Assembly: GCA_020632655.1 (NCBI GenBank)
Contig: JACKFD010000009.1
Span: forward strand, 124,001 to 188,000
From: Spirochaetaceae bacterium
GTDB lineage: Bacteria > Myxococcota_A > UBA9160 > UBA4427
Length of the DNA: 64,000 nucleotides
Direction of reading: 5' to 3'
Part shown: piece after piece, positions 50,378 to 59,156 of the stretch
Position numbering within the stretch: position 1 is the first letter of the stretch
Layout: every line of letters starts with the position of its first letter
Translations under genes and position numbers: made by a program
The notes under the pieces: model-generated
The model's input: only the letters and a program-made list of their open reading frames with translations
Told to the model about the DNA's origin: nothing
Database searches by the model: none

Positions 50378-51930
50378 GGGACGATCCTCGCGAAGAGGCT
50401 GCGCAGCAGCGCGCTGGGATTCTTGTCCGGATCGATCGGCAGCAGGAAGAGACTCGCCTCGTCGAGCAGCGACAGGTTCGCGCGCAGCTCGTCCGGGGAG
50501 AGTCGCTCGCCGGGTCCGAGCAGCACGACGTGGAAGCTGCGCGCGCCGGGCGCGCCGGTCAGCGCCGCGCCGATCTCGGCCAGCCCCGCCGCGCTCTCGC
50601 CCATGCGCGCGTCGAGCAGGAAGATCGTGCCCAGGGCCCGATGGGCCGCGAAGGGCCAGAGCGCCGCGTGGGCGGGATCCGCGGGCAGCTGCACGAGCTC
50701 GATCGCGAAGTCCCCGTCCACGTCGATCCGCGCCATCGACTCGAGATCCGCGGCCCCGATCCGCCCCCGCTCGAAACGCGGCGCCATCTCGGCGCCGGGT
50801 ACCTTCGCGAGCAGACCCGCGAAGCGCTCGACCACGTCCTCGCCGGCGGCCACGACGAGCAGCTTCGCGTCCGGCACGGCCACGTCGCGGCCCAGGCCGA
50901 TCTGCACGAAACTTCGTAGGCGGCGGCACTGGGCGTCGTTGAAGAGCGCGTGACCGGCGTGCTGCGGGGTGGCGATGCGCGCGCGACCGAACTCGACGAT
51001 GCCCCGGTCGGCCAGCGTGTGCAGCGTGCGCAGGACCTGATAGTCCGGGTAGCCCGAGCGATCGACGACCTCACCGACGCTCTCGGCCTCGGCGATCAGG
51101 CCGAGGACCTCCTGCGTCAGGGGATGCACGACCTCGGGCAGCTCGTCGCGGCCGACCCGCATCTTCACGGGCGACTCGAAGGGCGGCAGCTTCGGTGCGA
51201 GGCGATTCCACTCGTCGAGCTGGCGCTGGCCCTCGGCGAGCACCGTCCGTGTCGGCGCCTTGATCTCCGCCTCGGCCTCGACCTCGGTCGGCTCGAAGTG
51301 GAAGTCCCCGACCCGCCAATCCAGCATCCGGAAGAGCGCCTTCTCGGCGCGGATGCCGTCGGACTCGGCGGCGTGGATCTCGCCCTTCACGACGAAGATC
51401 GCCCCCGCCGGCGATCGACCATCGTCGAGCTCGGGCGTGAGCGTGAGCCGTCCGGTCGAGTGGCGCAGGTGCAGCATCTGCAGGAGCTCGACCGGACTCA
51501 GGTCCGCGAGACGTCCCTCGAACTCGTGCTCGGCCGACGCGCTCTGCTCGAGTCGCTCGATCCGCGCCTGACGCTCGAGCAGGATCTCGACCGCCTCGAG
51601 CACGCGGTCGGTCTCGGCGTCGGACTCGAGCGTGAGATCACCGACGCCGCCCATCGGATCGGCGGGCTGCCCGCTGCCCCCGAAGAAGAGGAAGCGGGCG
51701 GATCGGGTGCGCGGATTGGCACGCAGGATCTCGGCCAGCTTTCGCGCGTCGACCAGCGGCAGCTCGGAGCGGGCGACCACGACCCGCGGCCGCTCGGAGA
51801 GCGCGATCTCGAGGGCGGCGGCCCCGTGCGGCGCGACCCGACACGGGCGCCCTGCGGCCTCGAGGGCGTTCGCGATGCGCTGGCCACGGCCGGTATTCCC
51901 GTCGGCGATCAGGACCAGGTAGCTCGACAC
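50374..51930 (-). CDS. Receiver/DUF4388 (PatA-like) signalling protein
   Basis: 518 residues. The N-terminus (LVLIADGNTGRGQRIANALE) is receiver-like but lacks the usual phospho-acceptor context, having VVVARSELPLVDA. Residues about 138-250 match DUF4388/PatA N-terminal domains (FEGRLADLSPVELLQMLHL, STGRLTL, GAIFVVKGEIHAA). The C-terminal half resembles small-GTPase-like or roadblock-partner domains (LLVVAAGEDVVERFAGLLAK), with no obvious P-loop. DUF4388 proteins are abundant in myxobacterial-type genomes with MglA and two-component systems. GTG start; 12 bp after the receiver/GGDEF-like gene. Confidence 0.82.
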   Translation of the reverse strand: MSSYLVLIADGNTGRGQRIANALEAAGRPCRVAPHGAAALEIALSERPRVVVARSELPLVDARKLAEILRANPRTRSARFLFFGGSGQPADPMGGVGDLTLESDAETDRVLEAVEILLERQARIERLEQSASAEHEFEGRLADLSPVELLQMLHLRHSTGRLTLTPELDDGRSPAGAIFVVKGEIHAAESDGIRAEKALFRMLDWRVGDFHFEPTEVEAEAEIKAPTRTVLAEGQRQLDEWNRLAPKLPPFESPVKMRVGRDELPEVVHPLTQEVLGLIAEAESVGEVVDRSGYPDYQVLRTLHTLADRGIVEFGRARIATPQHAGHALFNDAQCRRLRSFVQIGLGRDVAVPDAKLLVVAAGEDVVERFAGLLAKVPGAEMAPRFERGRIGAADLESMARIDVDGDFAIELVQLPADPAHAALWPFAAHRALGTIFLLDARMGESAAGLAEIGAALTGAPGARSFHVVLLGPGERLSPDELRANLSLLDEASLFLLPIDPDKNPSALLRSLFARIVP

Positions 51931-51942
51931 GGCTGCCCTCCC

Positions 51943-53775
51943 CTAGTCCGTCAGCCGCACGCCGAGCTCGCGCTGGAGCTCGAAGGCGAGGTGTTCGACG
52001 AGGGCGCGGTCCGCCGTCTGGAAGATCGCGGCGCGCGTCGCGGCGAGCGCGACCTGACCCACCATCGCGTAGGCCGGACCATCGCCGTAGTACACGACGA
52101 AGGGACGCCGGCTGTCGAGCCGCGACTTCGTCAGCCAGCTCACCTGCGGCGGCGCCTCCCGGTCCTCGCTCTCGGCGAGCACGAAGATCTGGGTGCGACC
52201 CTGTCGGCCGCGCAGCTCCTGCAACGTCTCGAGCAGCTCCGGCAGCCAGCGCGCACCCGGAGACAGGAAGAGCACGCCCCGGTCCGAGGGCCTTCGCACG
52301 ACGTCCTCGAGCACGAAGCGCAGGATCTGACCCTCGATCTCCATCGGCTCGACCGAGCCCATCTCGAGCATCCGGTCGAAGACGGGATCCAGGGATTGCG
52401 AGCGCATCAGCTCCGGGCGCGCGACCAGGAGACTGTCCCGCGCCTGGGCCACGCGCTCGTCGAGCACCCGGAAGAGCGCCTCGAGCTGCGTCCCATCGAT
52501 CGGGAAGGTCGCGTTCGCGAAGCGCGGCTGCGGTCCCCGCACGTCGAGCTCGCGGATGCCCTCGCGGATGCGCTGCGCCAGGATGCCCGCGCCGAGCGAG
52601 TCGGTCTGGGGAAGCAGCGCGTAGAAGGCACCGTCGTCGCCGGCCGCCAGCAGATCCGTGCCGCGAAGCGCCGCCTCGATCTGCCGCGCGTGCGAGACGA
52701 GCAGGGCCCGCCGTCGCGCGAGCTCGTCGGCCTCCGGCAGCCGCGCTCGCGGCGAGTCGAGCTCGAAGCCGATGCGCAGGACCGAGAAGCGATGGCCGAA
52801 GCGATTCGCCTTCTGGATCTCGTTGCGGACGGCGTCGTCGAAGTAGCCGCGCGAGTAGGCCCGCGTCTCGGGGTCCCGCAGCGAGCGCCGCTCGAGCGCC
52901 TGGAAGCGCATGGCATTGTGCAGCGCGACGCCGCCCAGCTCGCAGAATTTCTCCGCGGCGGCCCGGTCGCCGGGCGTGAATCGCTCGCCGTCGAGCCGAT
53001 CGGACAGACGCACGACGCCGATCGTCTCGCCCCGCGCGCGGACGGCGACGTAGAGCGCCTCGACGCCGTCCGCATCCTCGGGCATGGCGGCGACGACCGA
53101 ACGCGCGGCGCGAAGACCCGGACACCAGGCGGCCTCGACCTCGTCGAGCTCGACGCGCTCGGGCTCCCCATCGAGTCGCACCAACCCACGCGCCCCGACC
53201 AGTCGAAGCTGCGGCGCACCGGGCTCCTCGGCCAGCCAGAGCACGCCCGACTGTGCGCGGGTCTCGAGGCAGAGCCCCTCGACCAGTCGCTCGGCCAGCG
53301 GCTCGACCGCGAGGTTCGAGAAGAGCGCGACCGCCCGCTCGAAGAGCGAGAGCACACCCATGTACTCGAGATTCTCCTCGACGAGGCGCGCGTGCTCGTC
53401 GCGCAGCCGGCGGCGCTGCAGGATCTTGCGGATCGACTCGAGCAGGACGACGCGATCGAAGGGCTTGAGGATGTAGTCCGTCACGCCCTGCTTCATGGCC
53501 TCGACGGCGGTCTTCACGTCGACCACCCCCGTGACCATGACGATCTCCTGGTCCGGCAGGCGCTCCTTGATCTTCTGGACGAGCTCGGTGCCGTCGATGC
53601 CGGGCATCACGAGGTCCGTGATCACGACCTCGAAGTCCTCGCGCTCGAGGATGCGCAGGGCCTCGTCTCCGGACGCGGCCGTGCGGACGAGGTAGCCCTC
53701 GTCGCCGAGCAGCCCCTCGATCAGCTCGCGGAAGTAGCGCTGGTCGTCGACAGCGAGAATGCGCGCCTTGCCCAT
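51943..53775 (-). CDS. Response regulator with GAF and degenerate GGDEF domains
   Basis: 610 residues. An N-terminal receiver has the phospho-acceptor Asp in VVITDLVMPGIDG, Thr in VMVTGV and Lys in LKPFD. A coiled linker leads to a GAF-type sensor (residues about 160-300; ALYVAVRARGETIGVVRLSD). A nucleotidyl-cyclase-like domain follows (LRDPETRAYSRGYFDDAVRNE), where GGDEF is replaced by AGDDGAF, so cyclase activity is unlikely. The C-terminal tail is of unknown type. ATG 53775 precedes a PatA-like gene by 12 bp; together they look like a phosphorelay output operon. Confidence 0.86.
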   Translation of the reverse strand: MGKARILAVDDQRYFRELIEGLLGDEGYLVRTAASGDEALRILEREDFEVVITDLVMPGIDGTELVQKIKERLPDQEIVMVTGVVDVKTAVEAMKQGVTDYILKPFDRVVLLESIRKILQRRRLRDEHARLVEENLEYMGVLSLFERAVALFSNLAVEPLAERLVEGLCLETRAQSGVLWLAEEPGAPQLRLVGARGLVRLDGEPERVELDEVEAAWCPGLRAARSVVAAMPEDADGVEALYVAVRARGETIGVVRLSDRLDGERFTPGDRAAAEKFCELGGVALHNAMRFQALERRSLRDPETRAYSRGYFDDAVRNEIQKANRFGHRFSVLRIGFELDSPRARLPEADELARRRALLVSHARQIEAALRGTDLLAAGDDGAFYALLPQTDSLGAGILAQRIREGIRELDVRGPQPRFANATFPIDGTQLEALFRVLDERVAQARDSLLVARPELMRSQSLDPVFDRMLEMGSVEPMEIEGQILRFVLEDVVRRPSDRGVLFLSPGARWLPELLETLQELRGRQGRTQIFVLAESEDREAPPQVSWLTKSRLDSRRPFVVYYGDGPAYAMVGQVALAATRAAIFQTADRALVEHLAFELQRELGVRLTD

Positions 53776-53886
53776 GACCCCTCGTCGGCCTCCGACGCGA
53801 GGGGACGCGGGGCCCCATCGGGACGCCCGCCGACCCGCGCGCACGGTCGACACTGAGCGTCCCATCGGCGCAGCGAGGCCGCGACT

Positions 53887-55275
53887 TCAGCGCGGATCCG
53901 GGGAATTCCCCGCCGCCAGCGGCCGGCCGAGCAGGCTGTGGGGCGTCGCCCCGACGATCACGACGTCGAGGGCGTCACCGGGCCCGGCCGTCGTCCCGGG
54001 CGTCAGATCCACGTTCACGACCCGATTGTGTCGGTCCCGCCCCATGACCTGACCACCGCCCCGGCGGCTCGCCCCATCGAGCAGCACCCGCGCGCGCTCG
54101 CCGACGCGCGACGCGTGGTACGCGAGGGTCTGCTCGCGTTGCTGGGACTGCAGTCGCTCGAGCCGGTCCTGCGCGACCTCGGGCGGCACCTCGCCGCCCA
54201 GCCCGGCGGCGGCGGTCCCCGGTCGGGCCGAGTACTTGAAGGAGAAGCTGTCGACGAGGCCGGCCTCGCGCACCAGGTCGAGGGTCTGCTCGAAGTCCTC
54301 CTCCGTCTCGCCGGGAAAGCCCACGATCAGATCGGACGTGATCGCCACGTCCGGTCGCGCCGTGCGCAGGGCCTCGACGATCCCGAGGTAGCGACGCCGG
54401 TCGTAGCGCCGGCGCATGGCCTCGAGGATGCGGTCGGACCCGCTCTGCACCGGCAGGTGCACCTGCGGACAGAGCCGCTCGAGCTCGCCGTGCGCGCGGA
54501 TCAGCGCCTCGTCGAAGAAGAGCGGATGCGGGCTCGTGTAGCGGATGCGCTCGAGGCCGGGAATCGCATCGAGACGCGCCAGGAGCTCGGCGAAGGGCAT
54601 CGTCCCGGCATCCTCGGCCCGCCCCCGCCGCACGTCGTGCCGCCCGTAGGCGTTGACCGTCTGCCCGAGCAGCGTGATCTCGACTACGCCGGCGTCGGCC
54701 AGGGCCCGGACCTCGGCCTCGATGTCCCGCGCGGTGCGGCTGATCTCCCGGCCGCGCGTCGAGGGCACGATGCAGAAGCTGCAGAACATGTCGCAGCCCT
54801 CCATCACGGTCACGAAGGCCCTGCGTCGCGGCCCCCCGGCCGGCTCCACGCGAGCCAGAGGCAGGTCGAAGCGGCCGCGGGTCGCGTCCTCGTCGATCCA
54901 GGCAGCACGGCGCCCTGCCGCCGCATCCCGCAGCAGGGCCGGCACCCGTCGCAGGTTGTGCGTCCCGAACACGAAGTCGACCTGCGGAAAGCGGCCCAGC
55001 AGCCGGTCCCCGACCTGCTGGGCCACGCAGCCACCGACGCCCACCAGCCGCCCCGGACGCTCGGCCTTCCATTGCCGGAGCTTGCCGAGGTCGCTGTAGA
55101 GCTGGTGCTCGGCCTTGTCCCGGATCGAGCAGGTGTTGATGACGAGCAGGTCTGCCTGGGACTCGTCGGGGGTCGGCGACAATCCCGCCCCGTCGAGCAC
55201 GGCCGAGAGCTTCTCGGAGTCGTGCACGTTCATCTGGCAGCCGTAGGTGCGGATCGCGAAGCGTCGACGGTCCAA
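53887..55275 (-). CDS. miaB: tRNA-2-methylthio-N6-dimethylallyladenosine synthase
   Basis: About 462 residues. The N-terminal UPF0004 domain has three cluster cysteines (TYGCQMN, INTCSIRD, GGCVAQ). The radical-SAM core CDMFCSFC holds a second 4Fe-4S cluster, and a C-terminal TRAM domain follows (GERARVLLDGASRRGGGQ). It methylthiolates A37 of tRNAs reading UNN codons. Start uncertain: a TTG at 55275 (LDRRRFAIRTYG) with GGAAA upstream gives the family's usual beginning, while further upstream frames are low-complexity. Confidence 0.93.
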   Translation of the reverse strand: MDRRRFAIRTYGCQMNVHDSEKLSAVLDGAGLSPTPDESQADLLVINTCSIRDKAEHQLYSDLGKLRQWKAERPGRLVGVGGCVAQQVGDRLLGRFPQVDFVFGTHNLRRVPALLRDAAAGRRAAWIDEDATRGRFDLPLARVEPAGGPRRRAFVTVMEGCDMFCSFCIVPSTRGREISRTARDIEAEVRALADAGVVEITLLGQTVNAYGRHDVRRGRAEDAGTMPFAELLARLDAIPGLERIRYTSPHPLFFDEALIRAHGELERLCPQVHLPVQSGSDRILEAMRRRYDRRRYLGIVEALRTARPDVAITSDLIVGFPGETEEDFEQTLDLVREAGLVDSFSFKYSARPGTAAAGLGGEVPPEVAQDRLERLQSQQREQTLAYHASRVGERARVLLDGASRRGGGQVMGRDRHNRVVNVDLTPGTTAGPGDALDVVIVGATPHSLLGRPLAAGNSPDPR

Positions 55276-55501
55276 GGGGTTTCCAGGGCGCAGCGGGTGG
55301 ATCGGGGCGATCCGAGGGCCCGGTGCGGGCCGCTTCACGCCCGCTCGGGCGGGCGCGGAACGTACCCGAGGGCCTTTCGAGCGTCGATCGCCAGGCCCGT
55401 TCGCCAGGCCTCCTCCAGCCTCAGAGCGATTCTCGAAATTCGACAAAAAGACCTGGAATTGCGGCGTTTTCAAAAACTAGCGACGTGACACCAAAACGCG
55501 A

Positions 55502-55530
55502 TTGACAAGCGGATCGAGCCCGCCATAATG
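55502..55530 (+). promoter_or_regulatory. Strong sigma-70-type promoter of a candidate small RNA
   Basis: TTGACA (55502-55507), 16 bp, CATAAT (55524-55529), or 17 bp to ATAATG. It is one of the best promoter matches in the window, pointing away from miaB into a region with no gene. Confidence 0.7.
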
Positions 55531-55535
55531 CGGTC

Positions 55536-55672
55536 ATTCATCGGGTTACGGAGTGGCGGCGGATTGGCCATTTCACCCGAAATGTCCAACCTCTCACCCC
55601 CCATTGAATGAGTCCGCCGCCCCTCCCCCTGACGAACGCCCCGTCGGCTCGACCGACGGGGCGTTTCTGTTT
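55536..55672 (+). ncRNA. Candidate orphan small RNA (about 135 nt)
   Basis: Delimited by the promoter at 55502-55530 and the intrinsic terminator at 55635-55672, with no open frame that looks coding. Internal pairings: CGGGT (55542-55546) with ACCCG (55575-55579), GGCGGCGGA (55555-55563) with TCCGCCGCC (55613-55621), and TCATTCA (55534-55540) with TGAATGA (55605-55611). Taken together they would form a pseudoknot. It does not match 6S RNA, SRP RNA, RNase P or tmRNA as far as I can see. Confidence 0.55.
55635..55672 (+). terminator. Intrinsic terminator of the candidate small RNA
   Basis: AACGCCCCGTCGG (55635-55647) and CCGACGGGGCGTT (55653-55665) form a perfect 13-bp stem with a 5-nt loop, followed by TTTCTGTTT. 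The T-rich side is on the plus strand, and no plus-strand protein gene ends here. Confidence 0.85.
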
Positions 55673-55793
55673 CCAGGGCTCGGAGGCGCTGTCCGGATGG
55701 CGCTCGACCCGGGATCCGCGCGACGGACGCGGGGCCCCTTAGGGCCCGCTCCGCGCGTGCGCCCCCTGCCCGCAGCGCGCCGGGGACGGACGT

Positions 55794-56459
55794 TCAGAGC
55801 ACGAGGAACGCGACCAGCGCCGACCCCAATGCCCAGGGCAGGTAGCGCCGTACGAAGTCGCGCGGGATCGTCCCGAGCGCCGTGCGCGCGTCCATGCCCT
55901 CGCGCGCCCGCTGGATCACCGGGAACTCGATCGCGCTCGAGAAGACGGCGAAGCCGAAGGCACCCGCGACCAGGGCGGTCTGCCCCGGCGAGTGCGTCGA
56001 CAGCGCGACCAGGTAGATCGCGAAGGCCGACCAATGGGCGACGTTGCCGCCCACGCTCATCCAGAGGAAGGCGCGACCGTCGTTGCGCAGGAAGTCGTAG
56101 TCGAAGAGCGGGAGCGGGCGACCGATCGGCCCGAGCGGCGCGTGTCCCCCCCCCATCCGCGCGCCGAGGAAATGACCCCACTCGTGCGCGAGCGCGGTCG
56201 ACGCCGCGCCGACGAGGAAGCCCGCGAGCGTCGAGACGACCGCCGGGAGTGCCAGGCCCGAGGACTCGGACCAGGCCTCCGCGCCCCCGAAGAGCGAGAG
56301 CAGCGCCACCGCCACCGAGCCGTCCCGCAGCGCGGCGAGACCCGGCCGGGTCTGGTCCGTCTCGGGGACACTCGCCCCGAAGGCCCCGGCCGCCGAGCGC
56401 GTGTCGGCGTCGGATTCGGGTCCGGTCCTCGCTTCTTCGGATCGATGCGCTGAAGACAT
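55794..56459 (-). CDS. Membrane metalloprotease-like protein with HEXXH (M50-like)
   Basis: 221 residues with about five hydrophobic helices. The motif STALAHEWGHFLGAR contains HEXXH within a membrane segment, as in site-2-protease (M50) family proteins, and LWMSVGGNVAHW may supply a second conserved region. The usual LDG aspartate motif is not obvious, so catalytic status is uncertain. The ATG at 56459 begins a polar cytosolic leader of about 45 residues. It lies 89 bp downstream of the CoxE-like gene. Confidence 0.7.
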   Translation of the reverse strand: MSSAHRSEEARTGPESDADTRSAAGAFGASVPETDQTRPGLAALRDGSVAVALLSLFGGAEAWSESSGLALPAVVSTLAGFLVGAASTALAHEWGHFLGARMGGGHAPLGPIGRPLPLFDYDFLRNDGRAFLWMSVGGNVAHWSAFAIYLVALSTHSPGQTALVAGAFGFAVFSSAIEFPVIQRAREGMDARTALGTIPRDFVRRYLPWALGSALVAFLVL

Positions 56460-56548
56460 CCTGGCTGGCCCTCCCTCGCTCGGCGCCGCCGCTCGATGGT
56501 CCGTCGGCTGCGCGGCTTTGCTGGACGGGCGCGTCCCCGTGGACCCGC

Positions 56549-57967
56549 CTAGAGCACGATCTGATCCACGACCCGCGAGAGCTGTCGCAGGTTGCGGCAC
56601 TCCTCGACGATGTCGCAGTAGGGCATGTAGCGGTCCATCACGGAGTCGCCGAAGCCCCAGGCCGAGGGGCTCTCGGGATTCAGCCACACGACGTTCTTCG
56701 CCTTGTTCTGGATGTCCCGGATGCACCAGGCCTTGGCGTCGTTGTAGTTGTTGCGCGCATCGCCGAGGATCATGACGGTCGTCTTGTTGTCGATGCTCGA
56801 CAGGTGCTCGCGCCAGAACTGGTGGAAGGCGTAGCCGAAGTTGCTGCGCGTGTAGACGTTGATCACGTCGCCGCCGTCGAGGGCCTTCTCGATCGCGCTG
56901 TTCACGTCCTTGTCCTGGAAGACCGACGTCACCTCGCCGAGCTCCGCCACGAAGACGTAGCAACGGATCTTCGTGAAGGCCTCCTGCAGGCTGTACATGA
57001 ACTGCAGCATGAAACGCGACACGTTCGCGACCGACGACGATACGTCGCAGAGGATCACGAGCTTCGGACGATCCTTGCGACGCGTCTTGTAGACGACCTC
57101 GAAGGGGATCCCGCCGCGGGCCATGTTGCGGCGTAGCGTCTGGTGCAGGTCGAGCTTGCCGCGCTTCAGGCGCTTGCGGCGGATCGAGAGGACGTTCTTG
57201 ATCCGCTGGGCGAGGCGCGTCACGACCTCGCGCATGCGCTGGACCTCGTCCTCGGTCAGGTGGTAGAAGCTCTTCTCCGTCAGCATCTCGCGACGGAACT
57301 TCTCCATGTAGTTGTGATTCTGCTGCTGGAGCTCGCGCTCGGTGAAGTTGCGCACCGCGCGGCGGACCGTCTCCATCAGCTTGCGGATCAGCTCCTGCAT
57401 CTGCTGGATCTGCTCGTCGCCCATGCCCATCTGCCGCATGCGCTCGGCGAGGCTCTCTAGCTCCTGCATCGCGCCCTCGAGCCCCATCTGCTCCGTCGTG
57501 CGGCGACTGAAGAAGCCCACCTGGAGCATGTTCTCGATGCGGCCCGTGCCGGCCTCCTCGGCGGCCTGACGGATCAGGTTCTCGAGCTGCGACAGATCCT
57601 GGGTCAGGAGCGCCTTCGCGAGCTCCGAGAGATCGAGGTCGCCGTCCATGTTCTGCATCATCTCGGCGAGCTGCGAGAGCAGCTGCTCGAGATCGATGCC
57701 CATCTCGGACAGGCCGCCCTCCATGTCGCCGAAGGCTTCCTTCAAGTTGTCGTAGAAGCCCGACCAGAACAGGTCGAAGAGCTCGTCGAAGGTCGGGATC
57801 TCGTCGCCGCGCTTCACCATCGCCGCCCGCAGCGCGTCCTGGAAGACCTCCCGATCGTCGAGGGAGAGCTCGTCGAGGGCGTGGAAGGCGTCGATGCCCT
57901 CGGCGACCGAGACCCGGATCCCGCTCTTCCGGAGCAGGTTCAAGAACTCGATGATCTTCTTCTGCAT
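56549..57967 (-). CDS. CoxE-like von Willebrand factor A domain protein
   Basis: 472 residues. Long N-terminal helical part (IIEFLNLLRKSGIRVSVAEG; acidic glutamine-rich DEQIQQMQELIRKLMETV), then a VWA domain with an intact MIDAS motif DVSSS in LVILCDVSSSVANVSR and later metal-site residues (ILGDARNN). CoxE/VWA proteins work with MoxR ATPases as chaperones that insert cofactors or assemble metalloenzymes. The MoxR partner is encoded immediately upstream. The client complex is not in view. Confidence 0.9.
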   Translation of the reverse strand: MQKKIIEFLNLLRKSGIRVSVAEGIDAFHALDELSLDDREVFQDALRAAMVKRGDEIPTFDELFDLFWSGFYDNLKEAFGDMEGGLSEMGIDLEQLLSQLAEMMQNMDGDLDLSELAKALLTQDLSQLENLIRQAAEEAGTGRIENMLQVGFFSRRTTEQMGLEGAMQELESLAERMRQMGMGDEQIQQMQELIRKLMETVRRAVRNFTERELQQQNHNYMEKFRREMLTEKSFYHLTEDEVQRMREVVTRLAQRIKNVLSIRRKRLKRGKLDLHQTLRRNMARGGIPFEVVYKTRRKDRPKLVILCDVSSSVANVSRFMLQFMYSLQEAFTKIRCYVFVAELGEVTSVFQDKDVNSAIEKALDGGDVINVYTRSNFGYAFHQFWREHLSSIDNKTTVMILGDARNNYNDAKAWCIRDIQNKAKNVVWLNPESPSAWGFGDSVMDRYMPYCDIVEECRNLRQLSRVVDQIVL

Positions 57968-58060
57968 GCGGGATGACCTCGTCGAGGCGACACGAGCGAA
58001 GGGAAGCGCGGTCCATTCGCGAGCCGGATCACGCCCGGGTCGCGACGACCACGCGGCACG

Positions 58061-59044
58061 TCAGTGCAGGATCCCCTTCTTCGCGGCGGCCTGCGGCGGC
58101 GCGGCCTGGGGCTTCGCCGCCGACTGCTCGGCCGTCTTCTTCTGGATCAGCTTGGCCAGCTCGTTCTGCGCCTTCTGGACGTCGCCCTCGTACTTGAGGA
58201 TCACGTTGAGGGTATCGCTCACGATCTGGTCCTCGAGTTCGTCGGCGTTCAGCGCCAGCAGCGCCCGCGCCCAGTCGAGGGTCTCGGAGATCGACGGCGT
58301 CTTCTTCAGGTCGAGCTCGCGGATGCGGTTCATGAGCTGCACGACGTCCTCGGCGAGACGCTTGTCGATGTTCGGGACCTTGCGGTCGAGGATCTGGACC
58401 TCGAGGGCCTCGCTCGGATAGTCGATCCAGAGGTGCAGACAGCGGCGCTTGAGCGCGTCGCTCATCTCCCGGGCGTCGTTCGAGGTGAGGAAGACGAGCG
58501 GCTGGGTCTTCGCCTGGATCGTCCCGATCTCGGGGATCGTGACCTGGAAGTCCGACAGCACCTCGAGCAGGAAGGCCTCGAATTCCGGATCCGACTTGTC
58601 GACCTCGTCGATGAGGAGGAGCACGGGCTTCTCGGCCGTGATCGCCTGCATGAGGGGTCGCGGGACGATGAAGCGGTTCGAGAAGAAGACCGAGTCCTCG
58701 GCGCCGACCCGCTCGGCGGCGTCCGCGAGGGAGGTGGCATCGGCGATCGTCTCGGAGACCTTGTCCTTCAGGATCTGCGTGTACAGAAGCTGCTTCGAGT
58801 ACTCCCACTCGTAGAGCGCCTTGGCCTCGTCGAGCCCTTCGTAGCATTGCAGCCGGATCATGTTCCGGCCGAGTGCCTTCGCGACGACCTTCGCGAGCTC
58901 GGTCTTGCCGACGCCCGCCGGCCCTTCCACGAGCACGGGCTTGCCGAGCTGCTGCGCGAGGAAGACGACCGTCGCGATCTGCTTGTCGCAGATGTACTCC
59001 TGCTGTCCCAGCTGCTGGATCACGTCTTCCACGGACTTGAACAT
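58061..59044 (-). CDS. MoxR-family AAA+ ATPase
   Basis: 327 residues: Walker A EGPAGVGKTE, Walker B VLLLIDEVDKSD, sensor 1 LVFLTSNDARE and the MoxR-type GRNMIRLQCYEGLDEAKALYEW region. The C-terminus has an alanine/lysine/glutamine-rich tail. MoxR ATPases remodel protein complexes together with a VWA protein, here the adjacent CoxE-like gene 93 bp downstream on the same strand. Confidence 0.94.
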   Translation of the reverse strand: MFKSVEDVIQQLGQQEYICDKQIATVVFLAQQLGKPVLVEGPAGVGKTELAKVVAKALGRNMIRLQCYEGLDEAKALYEWEYSKQLLYTQILKDKVSETIADATSLADAAERVGAEDSVFFSNRFIVPRPLMQAITAEKPVLLLIDEVDKSDPEFEAFLLEVLSDFQVTIPEIGTIQAKTQPLVFLTSNDAREMSDALKRRCLHLWIDYPSEALEVQILDRKVPNIDKRLAEDVVQLMNRIRELDLKKTPSISETLDWARALLALNADELEDQIVSDTLNVILKYEGDVQKAQNELAKLIQKKTAEQSAAKPQAAPPQAAAKKGILH

Positions 59045-59156
59045 GGCTTCCTCTCGCTCGTCGCGCGTCTCGCGCTCGGTGTCGTGTCAGACCGCTCCGG
59101 AGAGCCGTCTCCTGCGGCCGATCCCGGGCCGTCCCGGGGCCGGGCCTCGTCCGGGA

